A stretch of DNA of 64,000 nt from the NCBI GenBank assembly GCA_964491515.1, contig CAZBGQ010000006.1:10677-74676 (forward strand), read 5' to 3'. Both the position numbers and the translations under genes were made by a program. The stretch comes from CAZBGQ01 sp964491515. Its GTDB lineage: Bacteria; Patescibacteriota; Gracilibacteria; UBA1369; UBA12473. Below the pieces are notes generated by a model. It worked only from the letters and a program-made list of their open reading frames with translations. It was not told the DNA's origin and made no database searches. Of the stretch, positions 50,176 to 59,166 are shown piece after piece. How positions within the stretch are numbered: the stretch's first letter is position 1; every line of letters begins with the position of its first letter.

Positions 50176-51701
50176 AGTAGGTAAGTTACGAAAAGTCTCT
50201 CGTCTCCAAGACCCCCCAATACCTGCTCCGACACAAGTACCGGGGGGCCTTATGTCGCAGGGGCGATCTAGCTGGCGTGGACCTCAGGGGGTGAGTCGGA
50301 GAACCGGCCCACCTTGAGCAGCTTGGCGGCGATGAACGTCATGGGCGCGGCGAGGAAGGAGAGCAGGGCCCCCATCTTTGCCGCATCCTGGATGTTCCCG
50401 GCAGGGAACGCGACGGTCGCCATGAACAGTGCCACGGTGAAGCCGATGGCGGCAGCACAGCCGACGACGATCATCTCCTTCTTGGTGACTCCGTCCGGGA
50501 GGCCGAGCTTCAGGACGACCGCGGCGAACATGCCGAAGCCGAAGATGAAGAGCGGCTTGCCGACCAGGAGGGAGGTCATCACCAGGTAGCTGGTGTCACC
50601 GATGGCGTTCAGGACGACACCGGCGTTCATGAGCCCGAAGAGCCCGAGAATGAGTTCGACCGGGTTCTTCCACCAGTGCTCGAACTCGTTGAGGGTATCG
50701 TGGCGGTTCATCTCTTCCTCCGCGAACATCCCGAGGTCGCTCTGCGCATGTGGCATCGCGAAGATGACCGGCAGCAGTCCGAGGGACGGGTGTACGCCGG
50801 TGAGCGCGAACCCGAACCACGAGATGGTGCCGGGGATGAGGATGTACCACCAGAAGCTGTGGAGCCGGAACACCTTCCAGAAGGTGAGCGACAGCCCCAC
50901 GGCGATGACCGGCAGGAGCATCCAGAGCGGCTGGATTTCCTCGGCAGGGAAGCAGATCGCGAGGATCGCCATGATGAGGCCGTCGTCGACCACACCGATG
51001 AACAGCACGACCGGGATGGCGGGGTGCTTCGGTCCGAAGATGATCCGGGCCACCATCAGCGAGAAGGCGATATCCGTGGCACACGGAACCGCCCACCCAT
51101 CGGAGATCATCTTCCACTGCGCGATGAGGATGGCCCCGCCCACGTAGATCAGAGCGGGACCGACGGTCCCACCGACCGTGGCGAAGAGAAGGGTGCCAGC
51201 CTTCCTGATGTCCTCGAGTGCGCCGCCTTTCAGGAACGCCTCTCGGATCTCTTTCGCTGCGATAGCGAAGAAGAGAGCCATGAGGATGTCGTTGAGGAAG
51301 TAGTGGGACGTGATGACGCGGTGGTCACCGTGAATCTCGCCCACGAGATGGTTGTTCAGGATTGGGAGGTGGAGCATGTGCTTGTACGACTCATTGTCCA
51401 GGTTGGCCCAGATCAGTGCACACACTGTTCCCACGAGGAGAAATATGGAGTTGGCCAGCATGAACTGGTTCAGCTCCCTCAGTTTCTGTACCACGGCGTA
51501 TCTCGCTTTCAAGGTTCATCGTTCTCGGTTGATTGCACCACTGCTATCCCGGTCGGCGCCTGCCGACTCGGACAGTGGCTGTGCGCATGATGGGCGCGAG
51601 GCGGTCAGCTATGTCGGAGTGCTGAGCGGTAGACTATGTTCACAGGTCGCCTACAGACCCACCTCGGTATTGAGGATTTCTAAAAACGTAACTTACCTAC
51701 T
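50176..51701. mobile_element. GC-rich nhaA cassette flanked by perfect 15-bp inverted repeats
   Basis: AGTAGGTAAGTTACG at 50176-50190 is repeated in inverted form at 51687-51701. Base composition changes sharply inside: the block is clearly GC-rich while both flanks are AT-richer, and the reading frames of nhaA are open in several frames, as expected of high GC3. The only gene is nhaA; no transposase or integrase is present. Outer flanks both show TTT, too short to prove a target duplication. Best read as a horizontally acquired, non-autonomous element. Confidence 0.72.
50268..51512 (-). CDS. nhaA: Na+/H+ antiporter NhaA
   Basis: 414 aa with about 12 membrane helices. Expels Na+ in exchange for H+. 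The ion-binding aspartates are present in ATDIAFSL and in the VVDDG pair (VLFIGVVDDGL), and the conserved GVHPSLGL motif is intact. Codon usage and GC content are far higher than in the rest of the window. It sits alone between inverted repeats, so the host gained it by transfer. A C-rich/G-rich inverted repeat after the stop codon (50209-50250) may be its terminator. Confidence 0.95.
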   Translation of the reverse strand: MKARYAVVQKLRELNQFMLANSIFLLVGTVCALIWANLDNESYKHMLHLPILNNHLVGEIHGDHRVITSHYFLNDILMALFFAIAAKEIREAFLKGGALEDIRKAGTLLFATVGGTVGPALIYVGGAILIAQWKMISDGWAVPCATDIAFSLMVARIIFGPKHPAIPVVLFIGVVDDGLIMAILAICFPAEEIQPLWMLLPVIAVGLSLTFWKVFRLHSFWWYILIPGTISWFGFALTGVHPSLGLLPVIFAMPHAQSDLGMFAEEEMNRHDTLNEFEHWWKNPVELILGLFGLMNAGVVLNAIGDTSYLVMTSLLVGKPLFIFGFGMFAAVVLKLGLPDGVTKKEMIVVGCAAAIGFTVALFMATVAFPAGNIQDAAKMGALLSFLAAPMTFIAAKLLKVGRFSDSPPEVHAS

Positions 51702-51861
51702 TTTCAAGGATCACCCGTAGTCGCCCGAAGGTAACTCGCGGATAGGAGTGTGGGCACGGGATATTCCGCTTGTTAAAGGGATTTCTCCTCGTTTGCTCAC
51801 AGGAGAAGGACCCTATCAAAAAAGGGTAAATAAATCAATAGACCAAAGGTCTGGTTTTTTT
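51702..51861 (+). ncRNA. Candidate structured RNA with terminator
   Basis: An intergenic stretch between the nhaA cassette and murA. Hairpins: CCCGT...GCCC with GGGCACGGG; GATAGG with CCTATC; TCTCCT/AGGAGA inside GGG...CCC. It ends in AGACC-AAA-GGTCT followed by GGTTTTTTT, a proper terminator. No known RNA family was recognised. The cassette boundary lies at its 5' edge, and a TATAAA at 50151 left of the cassette could be its original promoter. Confidence 0.45.
51840..51861 (+). terminator. Terminator before murA
   Basis: AGACC/GGTCT stem with AAA loop, then GGTTTTTTT. It ends transcription of whatever precedes murA. Confidence 0.7.
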
Positions 51862-51909
51862 GAGAGTCGCCGCCTATAATCAAACCACTTTATTCATAGA
51901 GCATTGGTT

Positions 51910-53172
51910 ATGCCAAAATTCATCGTCACCGGCGGACAGCCCCTGAGAGGATCTGTAAAGATTCACGGCTCAAAGAATGCAGCGTTGCCGATTTTAGCGG
52001 CCACGTTACTGACGGATGAGCCGTGTACGTTGCACAATGTTCCTGATATTTCAGATGTACACGCGTTTGTTGAACTGTTGGGAGGGTTAGGAGCAGAAGT
52101 GACTTTTGAGGAAAATACCATCACCGTTCATGCGGCAGAAATTCGAGTGAGTGATTTACCGTCAGAATTGGTCAAACAAATGAGAGCGTCCCTGTTATTA
52201 CTGGGGCCGTTACTGGCACGTTGTCAGGAAGTAGAAATGGATTTCCCAGGAGGATGTGTGTTAGGAAAACGGTCTATTAATGCACACACACATGCGCTTG
52301 AGGCATTGGGCGCGACTATTACTGAAAACAACAGTCGACTTCAAGCAAAAGCACCGAAATTAAAAGGGGCCAACATCATCATGGCGGAAGCCAGTGTGAC
52401 TGCCACAGAAAATGCGATTATGGCCGCCGCACTTGCTGAGGGAAAAACTGAAATTCATTGGGCGGCCATGGAACCTCACGTACAAGATTTATGCCATTTC
52501 TTAGTTAGTATGGGGGCGGTGATCAGTGGAATTGGGACCCCTACATTGTATGTGGAAGGCGTTGAAAAGCTTCACGGAACGGAATACACCGTCACGTCTG
52601 ACTATTTGGCGACGGGAACGTTGGCCATTGCCGCTTTACTTACGCGAGGAGAAGTCACCCTCGAAGGAATTGTGCCAGATCATCTCGATAGTTTTTGGCA
52701 GAAGCTAGAAGAAGTAGGCGCTCCATTTGAATTGGGCCCAAATTGGGTGCGTATCAATTCATTGCCAGAGGGTCAATATTTGAAGCCGGTCGAACAGTTA
52801 AAAACCGCCGTGTTTCCTGGATTTGCCACCGATCTTCAGGCTCCATTCACGGTGTTACTCACTCAAGCCGACGGGGAAAGCCGAGTGTTTGAAACGCTTT
52901 TCGAAGGACGCTTAAATTATCTATTTGAACTTGAAAGAATGGGAGCTGAATTGACCGTTCATAATCCTCAGCAAGCCACGATTCATGGCCCGGCGCGCCT
53001 CAAAGGAGCGCCTATTGTGAGCTGTGACATTCGCGCCGGGGCTGCGATGGTTTTGGCCGCACTCACCGCCGAAGGAACGACTGAAATCAGTGACATTCGC
53101 TACATTGATCGTGGATACGAACGTTTGGATGAGACATTAAGATCTTTGGGCGCAAAAATAGAGCGGATTTAA
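51910..53172 (+). CDS. murA: UDP-N-acetylglucosamine 1-carboxyvinyltransferase
   Basis: 420 aa from the ATG at 51910 (a TTG at 51904 is also in frame). First committed step of peptidoglycan synthesis. N-terminal GSVKIHGSKNAALPILAA, the fosfomycin-target cysteine in FPGGCVLGKRS, and the late HGPARLKGA...DIRAGAAMVLAAL are all present; the Cys is kept, so it should be fosfomycin-sensitive. TATAAT at 51875-51880 is a plausible promoter. Converges on the ComEC-type gene with a 12-nt gap. Confidence 0.97.
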   Translation: MPKFIVTGGQPLRGSVKIHGSKNAALPILAATLLTDEPCTLHNVPDISDVHAFVELLGGLGAEVTFEENTITVHAAEIRVSDLPSELVKQMRASLLLLGPLLARCQEVEMDFPGGCVLGKRSINAHTHALEALGATITENNSRLQAKAPKLKGANIIMAEASVTATENAIMAAALAEGKTEIHWAAMEPHVQDLCHFLVSMGAVISGIGTPTLYVEGVEKLHGTEYTVTSDYLATGTLAIAALLTRGEVTLEGIVPDHLDSFWQKLEEVGAPFELGPNWVRINSLPEGQYLKPVEQLKTAVFPGFATDLQAPFTVLLTQADGESRVFETLFEGRLNYLFELERMGAELTVHNPQQATIHGPARLKGAPIVSCDIRAGAAMVLAALTAEGTTEISDIRYIDRGYERLDETLRSLGAKIERI

Positions 53173-53184
53173 TGCACATGATCT

Positions 53185-54018
53185 CTAAAATGTTAGTTGT
53201 ATACGACCTGAGAGGTCATTTCGATGCACCGTTAAACCCATTCGGAAGTAGGAAGTAAGGGTTTCTTCGTGTGGATGGCCGAATGAATTATCCACTCCAG
53301 ATTGAATCACCGCCGTTGTAGGCTGGACTCGTTCTAGAAACTCCCAACTTGAGGCGGTACGGCTACCGTGATGGCCGGATTTGAGCACGTCGGCGCGTAG
53401 GTCAATGTCTCCTCGATCGTGTGCTTCCACTAACGCTTCTTCGACCTCAATCTCTGCGTCGCCTGTTAATAATAGGGATTGATCTTTGTAGATTATTTTC
53501 ATGATCACCGATCCATTGTTCAGATTGGAAAGGTTGTCGCCAAGCATGGATTCGAAGGGGAAAAGGATGTCGAAATTCACTGAACCGATCGAAAAATCAT
53601 CATCGGCTTGTGCGACTTGAGTCGGAATATTTTGGCGGCGGATTTCCCTCAAAAATTCATCATAAATAGAACTCCAGTAGTTCACACCAGAAAGCAACAC
53701 CTCCTCAACTTCATAACGTTTCAAAACTTGAACCAGACCCATTATATGATCGGCGTGAGGATGTGTGAGAACCATTAAATCAATCTTTCGATCTAGGAAT
53801 GGCATAACTTCGCCTAATTCTTCAAGTACTAACTGCTCCGGCCCTCCATCCACTAGGACATGTTCTCCAGTTGGAAGTGACAGAAGAATGGCATCCCCTT
53901 GGCCGATATCGAGAAAATTCACAACAAGTTTCCCATGAGGTAATCGACTCCAGTGAACACCCGCAAGAATAATTCCAATAACAGTCGCGGTGACCGCTCG
54001 TGTGAGGTTTTTGTTCAT
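53185..54018 (-). CDS. ComEC/Rec2-type metallo-beta-lactamase hydrolase
   Basis: 277 aa, equal to the C-terminal MBL part of ComEC with an N-terminal anchor (about 8-25) but no channel domain. Motifs FLDIGQGDAILL, LVDGGP, LTHPHADHIMGL, LTGDAE, LKSGHHGS and FGHPHEE match the ComEC hydrolase, thought to degrade the non-imported DNA strand. Its start is 22 nt after the 11-bp phased repeats also found at comM and yraN, which supports a role in DNA uptake. Confidence 0.88.
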   Translation of the reverse strand: MNKNLTRAVTATVIGIILAGVHWSRLPHGKLVVNFLDIGQGDAILLSLPTGEHVLVDGGPEQLVLEELGEVMPFLDRKIDLMVLTHPHADHIMGLVQVLKRYEVEEVLLSGVNYWSSIYDEFLREIRRQNIPTQVAQADDDFSIGSVNFDILFPFESMLGDNLSNLNNGSVIMKIIYKDQSLLLTGDAEIEVEEALVEAHDRGDIDLRADVLKSGHHGSRTASSWEFLERVQPTTAVIQSGVDNSFGHPHEETLTSYFRMGLTVHRNDLSGRIQLTF

Positions 54019-54029
54019 GATGTGGTGAT

Positions 54030-54073
54030 ATCACAATCACATGAACGGAAGGTTACAAAAAGATGAACGCCGT
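54030..54073. promoter_or_regulatory. 11-bp phased repeats upstream of the ComEC-type gene
   Basis: Plus-strand units ATCACAATCAC (weak), ATGAACGGAAG, GTTACAAAAAG, ATGAACGCCGT. The two strong units are 22 bp apart. In the gene direction they are followed by GT-N5-TGATA and the ATG. From 54074 to 54264 no gene or clear signal was seen apart from a GA-rich stretch. Confidence 0.7.
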
Positions 54074-54264
54074 GAGCGAGAGTGGGGGCGAGCGAGCAGA
54101 AGAAGCAAGAGAAACGGGGCGAATTTGATACTACCCTTTTTCTAGTGTGCAGTAATGATTTTTGTATGACACATTTCCAGGTTCGTTAATGGGGGTCATG
54201 TCAAACGTATTGCACTGTGCAAAAGTCGGGGTAATGATTAAAAGCATCGATAAACCTTCAGCAT

Positions 54265-54302
54265 TTAAAAACCCTCCTGTGCTCAGCGATGAAACAGGAG
54301 GG
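54265..54302 (-). terminator. Terminator of the LPXTG protein gene
   Basis: Minus strand CCCTCCTGT/ACAGGAGGG, a perfect 9-bp stem with a 13-nt loop, followed by TTTTTAA. Confidence 0.88.
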
Positions 54303-54327
54303 AGAGGGGAAAATCAGTTGAATTGAT

Positions 54328-56007
54328 TTAGAGTTGTTTTTTTCGTCGTCGGGAAAGTCCGGCTCCTCCAAGGAGAGAAGCGGCGGCCAAAAGAGCAAGC
54401 CCAGGACCGGTAGAAGGCAAAGCAGCGGTTGCTACCAATCCTTCACTTTGGTTTCCGTCAGCGTCAACAGATACAACTTTGAAAAGGTAATTTTGACCTT
54501 CAACAACACCTTCGAAGGCGTAAGAGGAGGCTTCTTTACCAAGTTCTGCTTTCTTTTTATACGTGGTTCCTCCATCGGTACTTACATATAAATAATGGTC
54601 CACAGCGTTACCGGCTGAAGCCCAGCTTAGGTTTACTAATTGGTCAGCCACATTGGCCACTAGATTACTGATGTTATCAAGGGAAGGAACAACAACTTCT
54701 ACCTCTTCTTCCACATCTTCAGAAGTGAAAGTATTGTAGGCGGCGCTGCTTTTAAAATCACCGATTGTAGCATTTCCATCGACATCTAGTAACCCACTTA
54801 CAGAAGCAAAATATTCTGTATTGATAAGGTGTTCAGATGTTGAAAGGATCAAAATAGTTGGGTCATTATCGACACGATCTACCTCTGTTACTTCTAATCC
54901 ATTGTTATCTCCATCGAAAATAGAGAATAAAGAGGCAGCCTCTACCTCTTCTGGGAAGGCCACTTCTTCATTGAAGGTAAGCCATAGTTCGGTTGGGCTG
55001 ATGACATCTACATTTTCAAGTTTAGGTGCGTCTTGGTCTGCGTTAGGATTTTCTACAGGAGTTTCTTCTACTGGTGGTTCTTCGACAACAGGAGCCTCTT
55101 CTGGACAGGCAATTCCTGTGAAGATGGCAGTGTCAGAAGTTCCACTTACCATTGGATTTCCAAAGTCATCGGCAATATCAACCCCCACTGTTAAACGGTA
55201 CTGAGCCATATCGGTCATTTCTGGCATGGTCAATGTGATCGTATTTTCAAGTGGAGATTCTGTGACACCAGTTACAGATAAGAATTCAAGTGTGTCAAAA
55301 TCTTCAATAGTGAAAGCTTCACCAGGATTGGCTTCTGGATATTCTACGTGTTCTGAGAAGGTCAATTCAACCGTAGTACAACGTGAGGCAACGGCAGATA
55401 CCACAGTAGGTGGAGTGCCATCGTCATCAAGAGGGGCCGCTACCGGAGTAGCAGACGCTTCGTTGCTGTAACTTAAACTTTCATTTCCAGCTGCATCCAC
55501 CGCTACTACTGAAAAGTAGTAAGTGGTGTCATTGTCGAGAGTTTCAATGGTGTATTCTACAACATTCTCAACATCAATAACGGTGTCGTATTCAAATTCA
55601 AGAGATTCAGGCTCTCCCCCTGATGTTTCAAGATCAAGGTAGGCTTGAACCAATGAGCTAGTGCCATAAAAAATCGCATAGCCGGTTACTTCTACATCAT
55701 CGGTAGCCGCATCCCATTTGAGTTGAATTTCTCCATCGCCTGGGGTGGCTTCCAAGTTTTCCACGAAGCTAGGTGCTTCGATGTCTTCGACCTCGGTTTC
55801 AGCTTCAGCCTCAACCTCAACGTCTTCATCCGCAGCAGCGTAAACCTCAGCATCCGTTGGGTCTGCTGGTGTATCGGCCACGGTTTCCTCCACTACAGAG
55901 GATGTGTCGGGAGCAGCATCTGTGCTGTCCGTCGTGTCTTGAGCAACCGCTGTCGCACTGAAGAGAAGGGTTGCGAGTGCCAATGTGGCAATAAAAGATC
56001 TTTTCAT
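54328..56007 (-). CDS. LPXTG-type cell-wall surface protein with FN3 and Ig-like domains
   Basis: 559 aa. Signal peptide 1-22 (ending AVAQ), an acidic low-complexity stretch (to about 72), a fibronectin III domain (about 77-195, TPGDGEIQLKWDAATDD), two Big_5-like Ig domains (about 200-300 and 325-440), a second FN3-like domain (about 445-525) and a C-terminal sorting signal: LPSTG at about 530, a hydrophobic helix, and RRRKK at the end. A sortase elsewhere in the genome is expected. Probably an adhesin. Confidence 0.88.
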   Translation of the reverse strand: MKRSFIATLALATLLFSATAVAQDTTDSTDAAPDTSSVVEETVADTPADPTDAEVYAAADEDVEVEAEAETEVEDIEAPSFVENLEATPGDGEIQLKWDAATDDVEVTGYAIFYGTSSLVQAYLDLETSGGEPESLEFEYDTVIDVENVVEYTIETLDNDTTYYFSVVAVDAAGNESLSYSNEASATPVAAPLDDDGTPPTVVSAVASRCTTVELTFSEHVEYPEANPGEAFTIEDFDTLEFLSVTGVTESPLENTITLTMPEMTDMAQYRLTVGVDIADDFGNPMVSGTSDTAIFTGIACPEEAPVVEEPPVEETPVENPNADQDAPKLENVDVISPTELWLTFNEEVAFPEEVEAASLFSIFDGDNNGLEVTEVDRVDNDPTILILSTSEHLINTEYFASVSGLLDVDGNATIGDFKSSAAYNTFTSEDVEEEVEVVVPSLDNISNLVANVADQLVNLSWASAGNAVDHYLYVSTDGGTTYKKKAELGKEASSYAFEGVVEGQNYLFKVVSVDADGNQSEGLVATAALPSTGPGLALLAAASLLGGAGLSRRRKKQL

Positions 56008-56088
56008 AGGATTTGGTTAAATCAAGAAATAATACCACAAAATGGATCTTAGTTCAAGTGCAAAAAGCTATATTAACCTGAAGTGAGC

Positions 56089-57339
56089 CTATATTTTCTT
56101 ACTGTTTCGTTCGATAGTCAACTCGGCAATGGTGTGATTTTCCATTCTATCAACATAAATGGTGAAACCACGACCCTTAATGATTTCTCCTTGTTTAGGG
56201 AATCGGCCTATTTTCTCAGTGATGTAGTAACTAATCGTTCGATGATCAGGGCAAGGAATACGAATGTCGAGCGCCTCATTGATATCTTCGATGAGTGCTT
56301 TGCCCGTGGCTTTTACTTCCATGGTTCCGACTTTTGTGACTTCCAGTTTTTCATCTTCATCATATTCATCGACAATTTCACCCACAATTTCTTCTAAAAT
56401 ATCTTCTAATGTAATCAGGCCAACCGTGCCGCCATGCTCATCAAGGACAATGGCTAAGTGCATGCGTCTTTTTTGGAATTCATGGAAGAGGCGATTGATT
56501 TTTTTAGAAGCAGGAATTTTAAATGGTTTGAGTAGGTTGAGTTCAGAAAGAGGAATCTGCATTTTTCCTGCATGCATGTGTTGGATAATATCCTTGATTG
56601 TGATCAAGCCTACAACGTTATCGATGGACTCTTTATAGACGGGAATACGAGAGTGATGACCTTTCATAACAAAGTCAGCCACTTCATGAAGGGTAGATTC
56701 TACTGGAAGCGCCTGGATTTTCACTCGGGGAACCATGATTTCTTCTACGCGAGTATCATTGAATTGTAGAACGTTTTCAATCAGAACTTGTTCCCCTTTT
56801 TCAATCGCACCTTCTTCGGCTCCAATACTAACAAATGCTTTGAGCTCTTCTTCTGTTACGTGCTGATCTTTTTGATCGCTAGCGGTGGTACGTAATAACC
56901 CTTTTACCAATAGATCCAAAATCCAAACCACCGGACTGAGTAGTATATAAATGAGATAGAGGGGCGGAGCCACGAGACGTGAGAGTTGTTTGCAGTAAGC
57001 CTGTGCAAAAGATTTCGGTACGATTTCTCCAAAAATAAGAATGAATAAGGTCAATACTCCAGTGATGATTCCTAGCGCGCCATGTCCAAGGATTTGTTGA
57101 AAAACGATGGTTGCATACACAGATGCCATGATATTTACCAAATTATTCCCCACTAAAATAGTGATGAGTAGTTTGTGCGGATGGGCTTTAAGTCGTCCGA
57201 CTGATTTAGACCCACGTTTTTTTTGTTGAATGAGCGTCCTAACCTTTGCGGGAGAAAGTGCGACCAAAGCTGTTTCGCTGGCAGAGAAAAATCCAGAGAG
57301 GATCAGGAGTAAAACCAGCAGTATGATGTCTTTTGTCAT
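56089..57339 (-). CDS. CNNM/CorC family membrane protein with CBS domains
   Basis: 416 aa. An N-terminal DUF21 domain with three or four TM helices (about 3-150), then a CBS pair (EIMVPRVKIQALP and GLITIKDI...; GGTVGLITLEDILEEIVGEI) and a C-terminal CorC_HlyC domain. Family members act in Mg2+/Co2+ transport or resistance. Normal length. Its -10 region is the AT-rich stretch at 57345-57375, shared with divergent argS. Confidence 0.92.
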   Translation of the reverse strand: MTKDIILLVLLLILSGFFSASETALVALSPAKVRTLIQQKKRGSKSVGRLKAHPHKLLITILVGNNLVNIMASVYATIVFQQILGHGALGIITGVLTLFILIFGEIVPKSFAQAYCKQLSRLVAPPLYLIYILLSPVVWILDLLVKGLLRTTASDQKDQHVTEEELKAFVSIGAEEGAIEKGEQVLIENVLQFNDTRVEEIMVPRVKIQALPVESTLHEVADFVMKGHHSRIPVYKESIDNVVGLITIKDIIQHMHAGKMQIPLSELNLLKPFKIPASKKINRLFHEFQKRRMHLAIVLDEHGGTVGLITLEDILEEIVGEIVDEYDEDEKLEVTKVGTMEVKATGKALIEDINEALDIRIPCPDHRTISYYITEKIGRFPKQGEIIKGRGFTIYVDRMENHTIAELTIERNSKKI

Positions 57340-57402
57340 GATAAATAATGTACAAAACTAATTATATCATAAAGATGCATCTTCTGGTAGCATAAACGCA
57401 CT

Positions 57403-59148
57403 ATGCTCAAAGAGATGATTGCACATATTGTGGGAGTCGCGATTCAAGAACTTTATCCTGATTTTGCAGGACGTGATGTGGTCATTGAATATCCGGCCGA
57501 CTCAGCGCATGGTGATTATTCATGCAACAGTGCGCTTCAATTGGCTAAGCCGGCTCAACAACCACCGCGGGCGGTAGCTGAAGCGATCATAGCTAAGTTA
57601 GGGAAACCGGATTTTATTCAATCCATGGAAATTGCAGGACCGGGATTTATTAATTTTTTTGTAGATCCTGACTATTTAATTGGAAACATGCGTGGGATTC
57701 TGGCAACTGAAGAAGCTTACGGAAAAACTAAATACGGTGAAGGGAAAAAAGTAATGATTGAATACTCATCACCGAACACCAACAAGCCGCTTCATTTAGG
57801 ACACGCACGAAATAACTTCTTAGGAATGGCGACCGCTAATTTAATGGAGGCCAACGGGTATGATATGACGAAAACACAGATTGTGAATGATCGTGGAATT
57901 CATATTTGTAAAAGCATGTTGGCTTATCAAAAATGGGGACGCGACACTAGTCCGGAAAGCATGGATCAAAAAGGAGATCATTTTGTGGGTGAATATTATG
58001 TGAAATTTGCACAAGCGGTGAAGGAAGATCCATCTTTGGATGAAGATGCGCGCCAGATGCTTCAGCAGTGGGAATCCAACGATTCTGAGGTGCGCGCCCT
58101 CTGGCAAACCATGAACGCGTGGGTACTCGATGGTTTCAACAAAACCTACGAAACGATCGGATCACATTTTGACATGATGACATTCGAGAGCGATATCTCA
58201 GAAGGCGGACGTGCCACTGTGGAACAGGCGGTAGAAGAAGGAAAAGCGGAACGCATTGAAGGAGGAGCACTCGCGGTCAACTTGAAAGATGTCGGCTTAG
58301 GCGATTCCGAAACAGGCTACAAAATATTGGTACGTTCCGATGGCACGACGATTTATATGACGCAGGACATTCAATTGGCTGTTCAGCGAATGGAAAGCAC
58401 CGACCTACATCAATTGATTTACGTGGTGGGAAATGAACAAGATTATCATTTCAAAGTATTATTCGAAATCCTTAAACGATTTGGATATCCATGGGCTAAA
58501 GATCTTCACCATCTTAGTTATGGCATGGTCAATCTGCCCTCAGGGAAAATGAAATCCCGAGAAGGCACGACTGTTGATCTCGACAAGTTAGTTTTTGAAC
58601 TTGAGCAATTAGTGGACAACGAAATCACAAAAAGAGATATGCCATATGAAGGCAAGGAACGTGCTCATCTGATTCGAATCATTGCATTGGGAGCGCTCAA
58701 GTATTTCATCTTAAAAGTCGACGCTAAATCTGAAATGCTTTACGATCCTGAGTCTTCCATCGATTTTCAGGGAAACACAGGGCCGTATCTCCAGTACACA
58801 TACGCACGCATCCGTTCAATTTTGCGCAAATCCGCGGCTGAAAATTTGGCCAACGAAGCACCGGATCATACATTTTTTATGGAGCCGGAAGAGCTCGCAT
58901 TGTTACGAAAACTTCAACTCTATCCGGAACTAGTTCATGGGGCGTTGTCCGGTTTTAGGCTTCACAGCATTGCCACGTACTTGTATGAACTTTCTCAAAT
59001 TTTCAATAATTTCTATAGTAAGCATTCGGTCCTCGAAGCGCCGAGCGCCGAACACCGAACCGCTCGACTTCAGCTCATTGCGGCGGTTGCACAGGTGATT
59101 AAAAACGGATTAGGAATCTTGGGGATTGAGGCGCCAGAGCGAATGTAG
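57403..59148 (+). CDS. argS: Arginyl-tRNA synthetase
   Basis: 581 aa. Class I synthetase: N-terminal Add-1 domain, SSPNTNKPLHLGHARNN (HIGH motif), the KMSKS region GKMKSREGT, and the C-terminal DALR anticodon domain (QYTYARIRSILRK onward). The enzyme is of normal size. Divergent from the CNNM gene; CATAAACGCACT immediately precedes the ATG. Confidence 0.97.
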   Translation: MLKEMIAHIVGVAIQELYPDFAGRDVVIEYPADSAHGDYSCNSALQLAKPAQQPPRAVAEAIIAKLGKPDFIQSMEIAGPGFINFFVDPDYLIGNMRGILATEEAYGKTKYGEGKKVMIEYSSPNTNKPLHLGHARNNFLGMATANLMEANGYDMTKTQIVNDRGIHICKSMLAYQKWGRDTSPESMDQKGDHFVGEYYVKFAQAVKEDPSLDEDARQMLQQWESNDSEVRALWQTMNAWVLDGFNKTYETIGSHFDMMTFESDISEGGRATVEQAVEEGKAERIEGGALAVNLKDVGLGDSETGYKILVRSDGTTIYMTQDIQLAVQRMESTDLHQLIYVVGNEQDYHFKVLFEILKRFGYPWAKDLHHLSYGMVNLPSGKMKSREGTTVDLDKLVFELEQLVDNEITKRDMPYEGKERAHLIRIIALGALKYFILKVDAKSEMLYDPESSIDFQGNTGPYLQYTYARIRSILRKSAAENLANEAPDHTFFMEPEELALLRKLQLYPELVHGALSGFRLHSIATYLYELSQIFNNFYSKHSVLEAPSAEHRTARLQLIAAVAQVIKNGLGILGIEAPERM

Positions 59149-59166
59149 GCAACTAGGAACCCTTAA

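Noticed and set aside
50596..51590. Long open frames on both strands overlapping nhaA
   Set aside because: They are shadows caused by the high GC content of the cassette. NhaA has full family motifs; the other frames give Arg/Gly/Pro-rich proteins without motifs.
50176..51701. The nhaA block as plain contamination or chimeric assembly
   Set aside because: Perfect inverted repeats at both edges and AT-rich host-like sequence on both sides favour a real insertion, though read coverage should confirm it.
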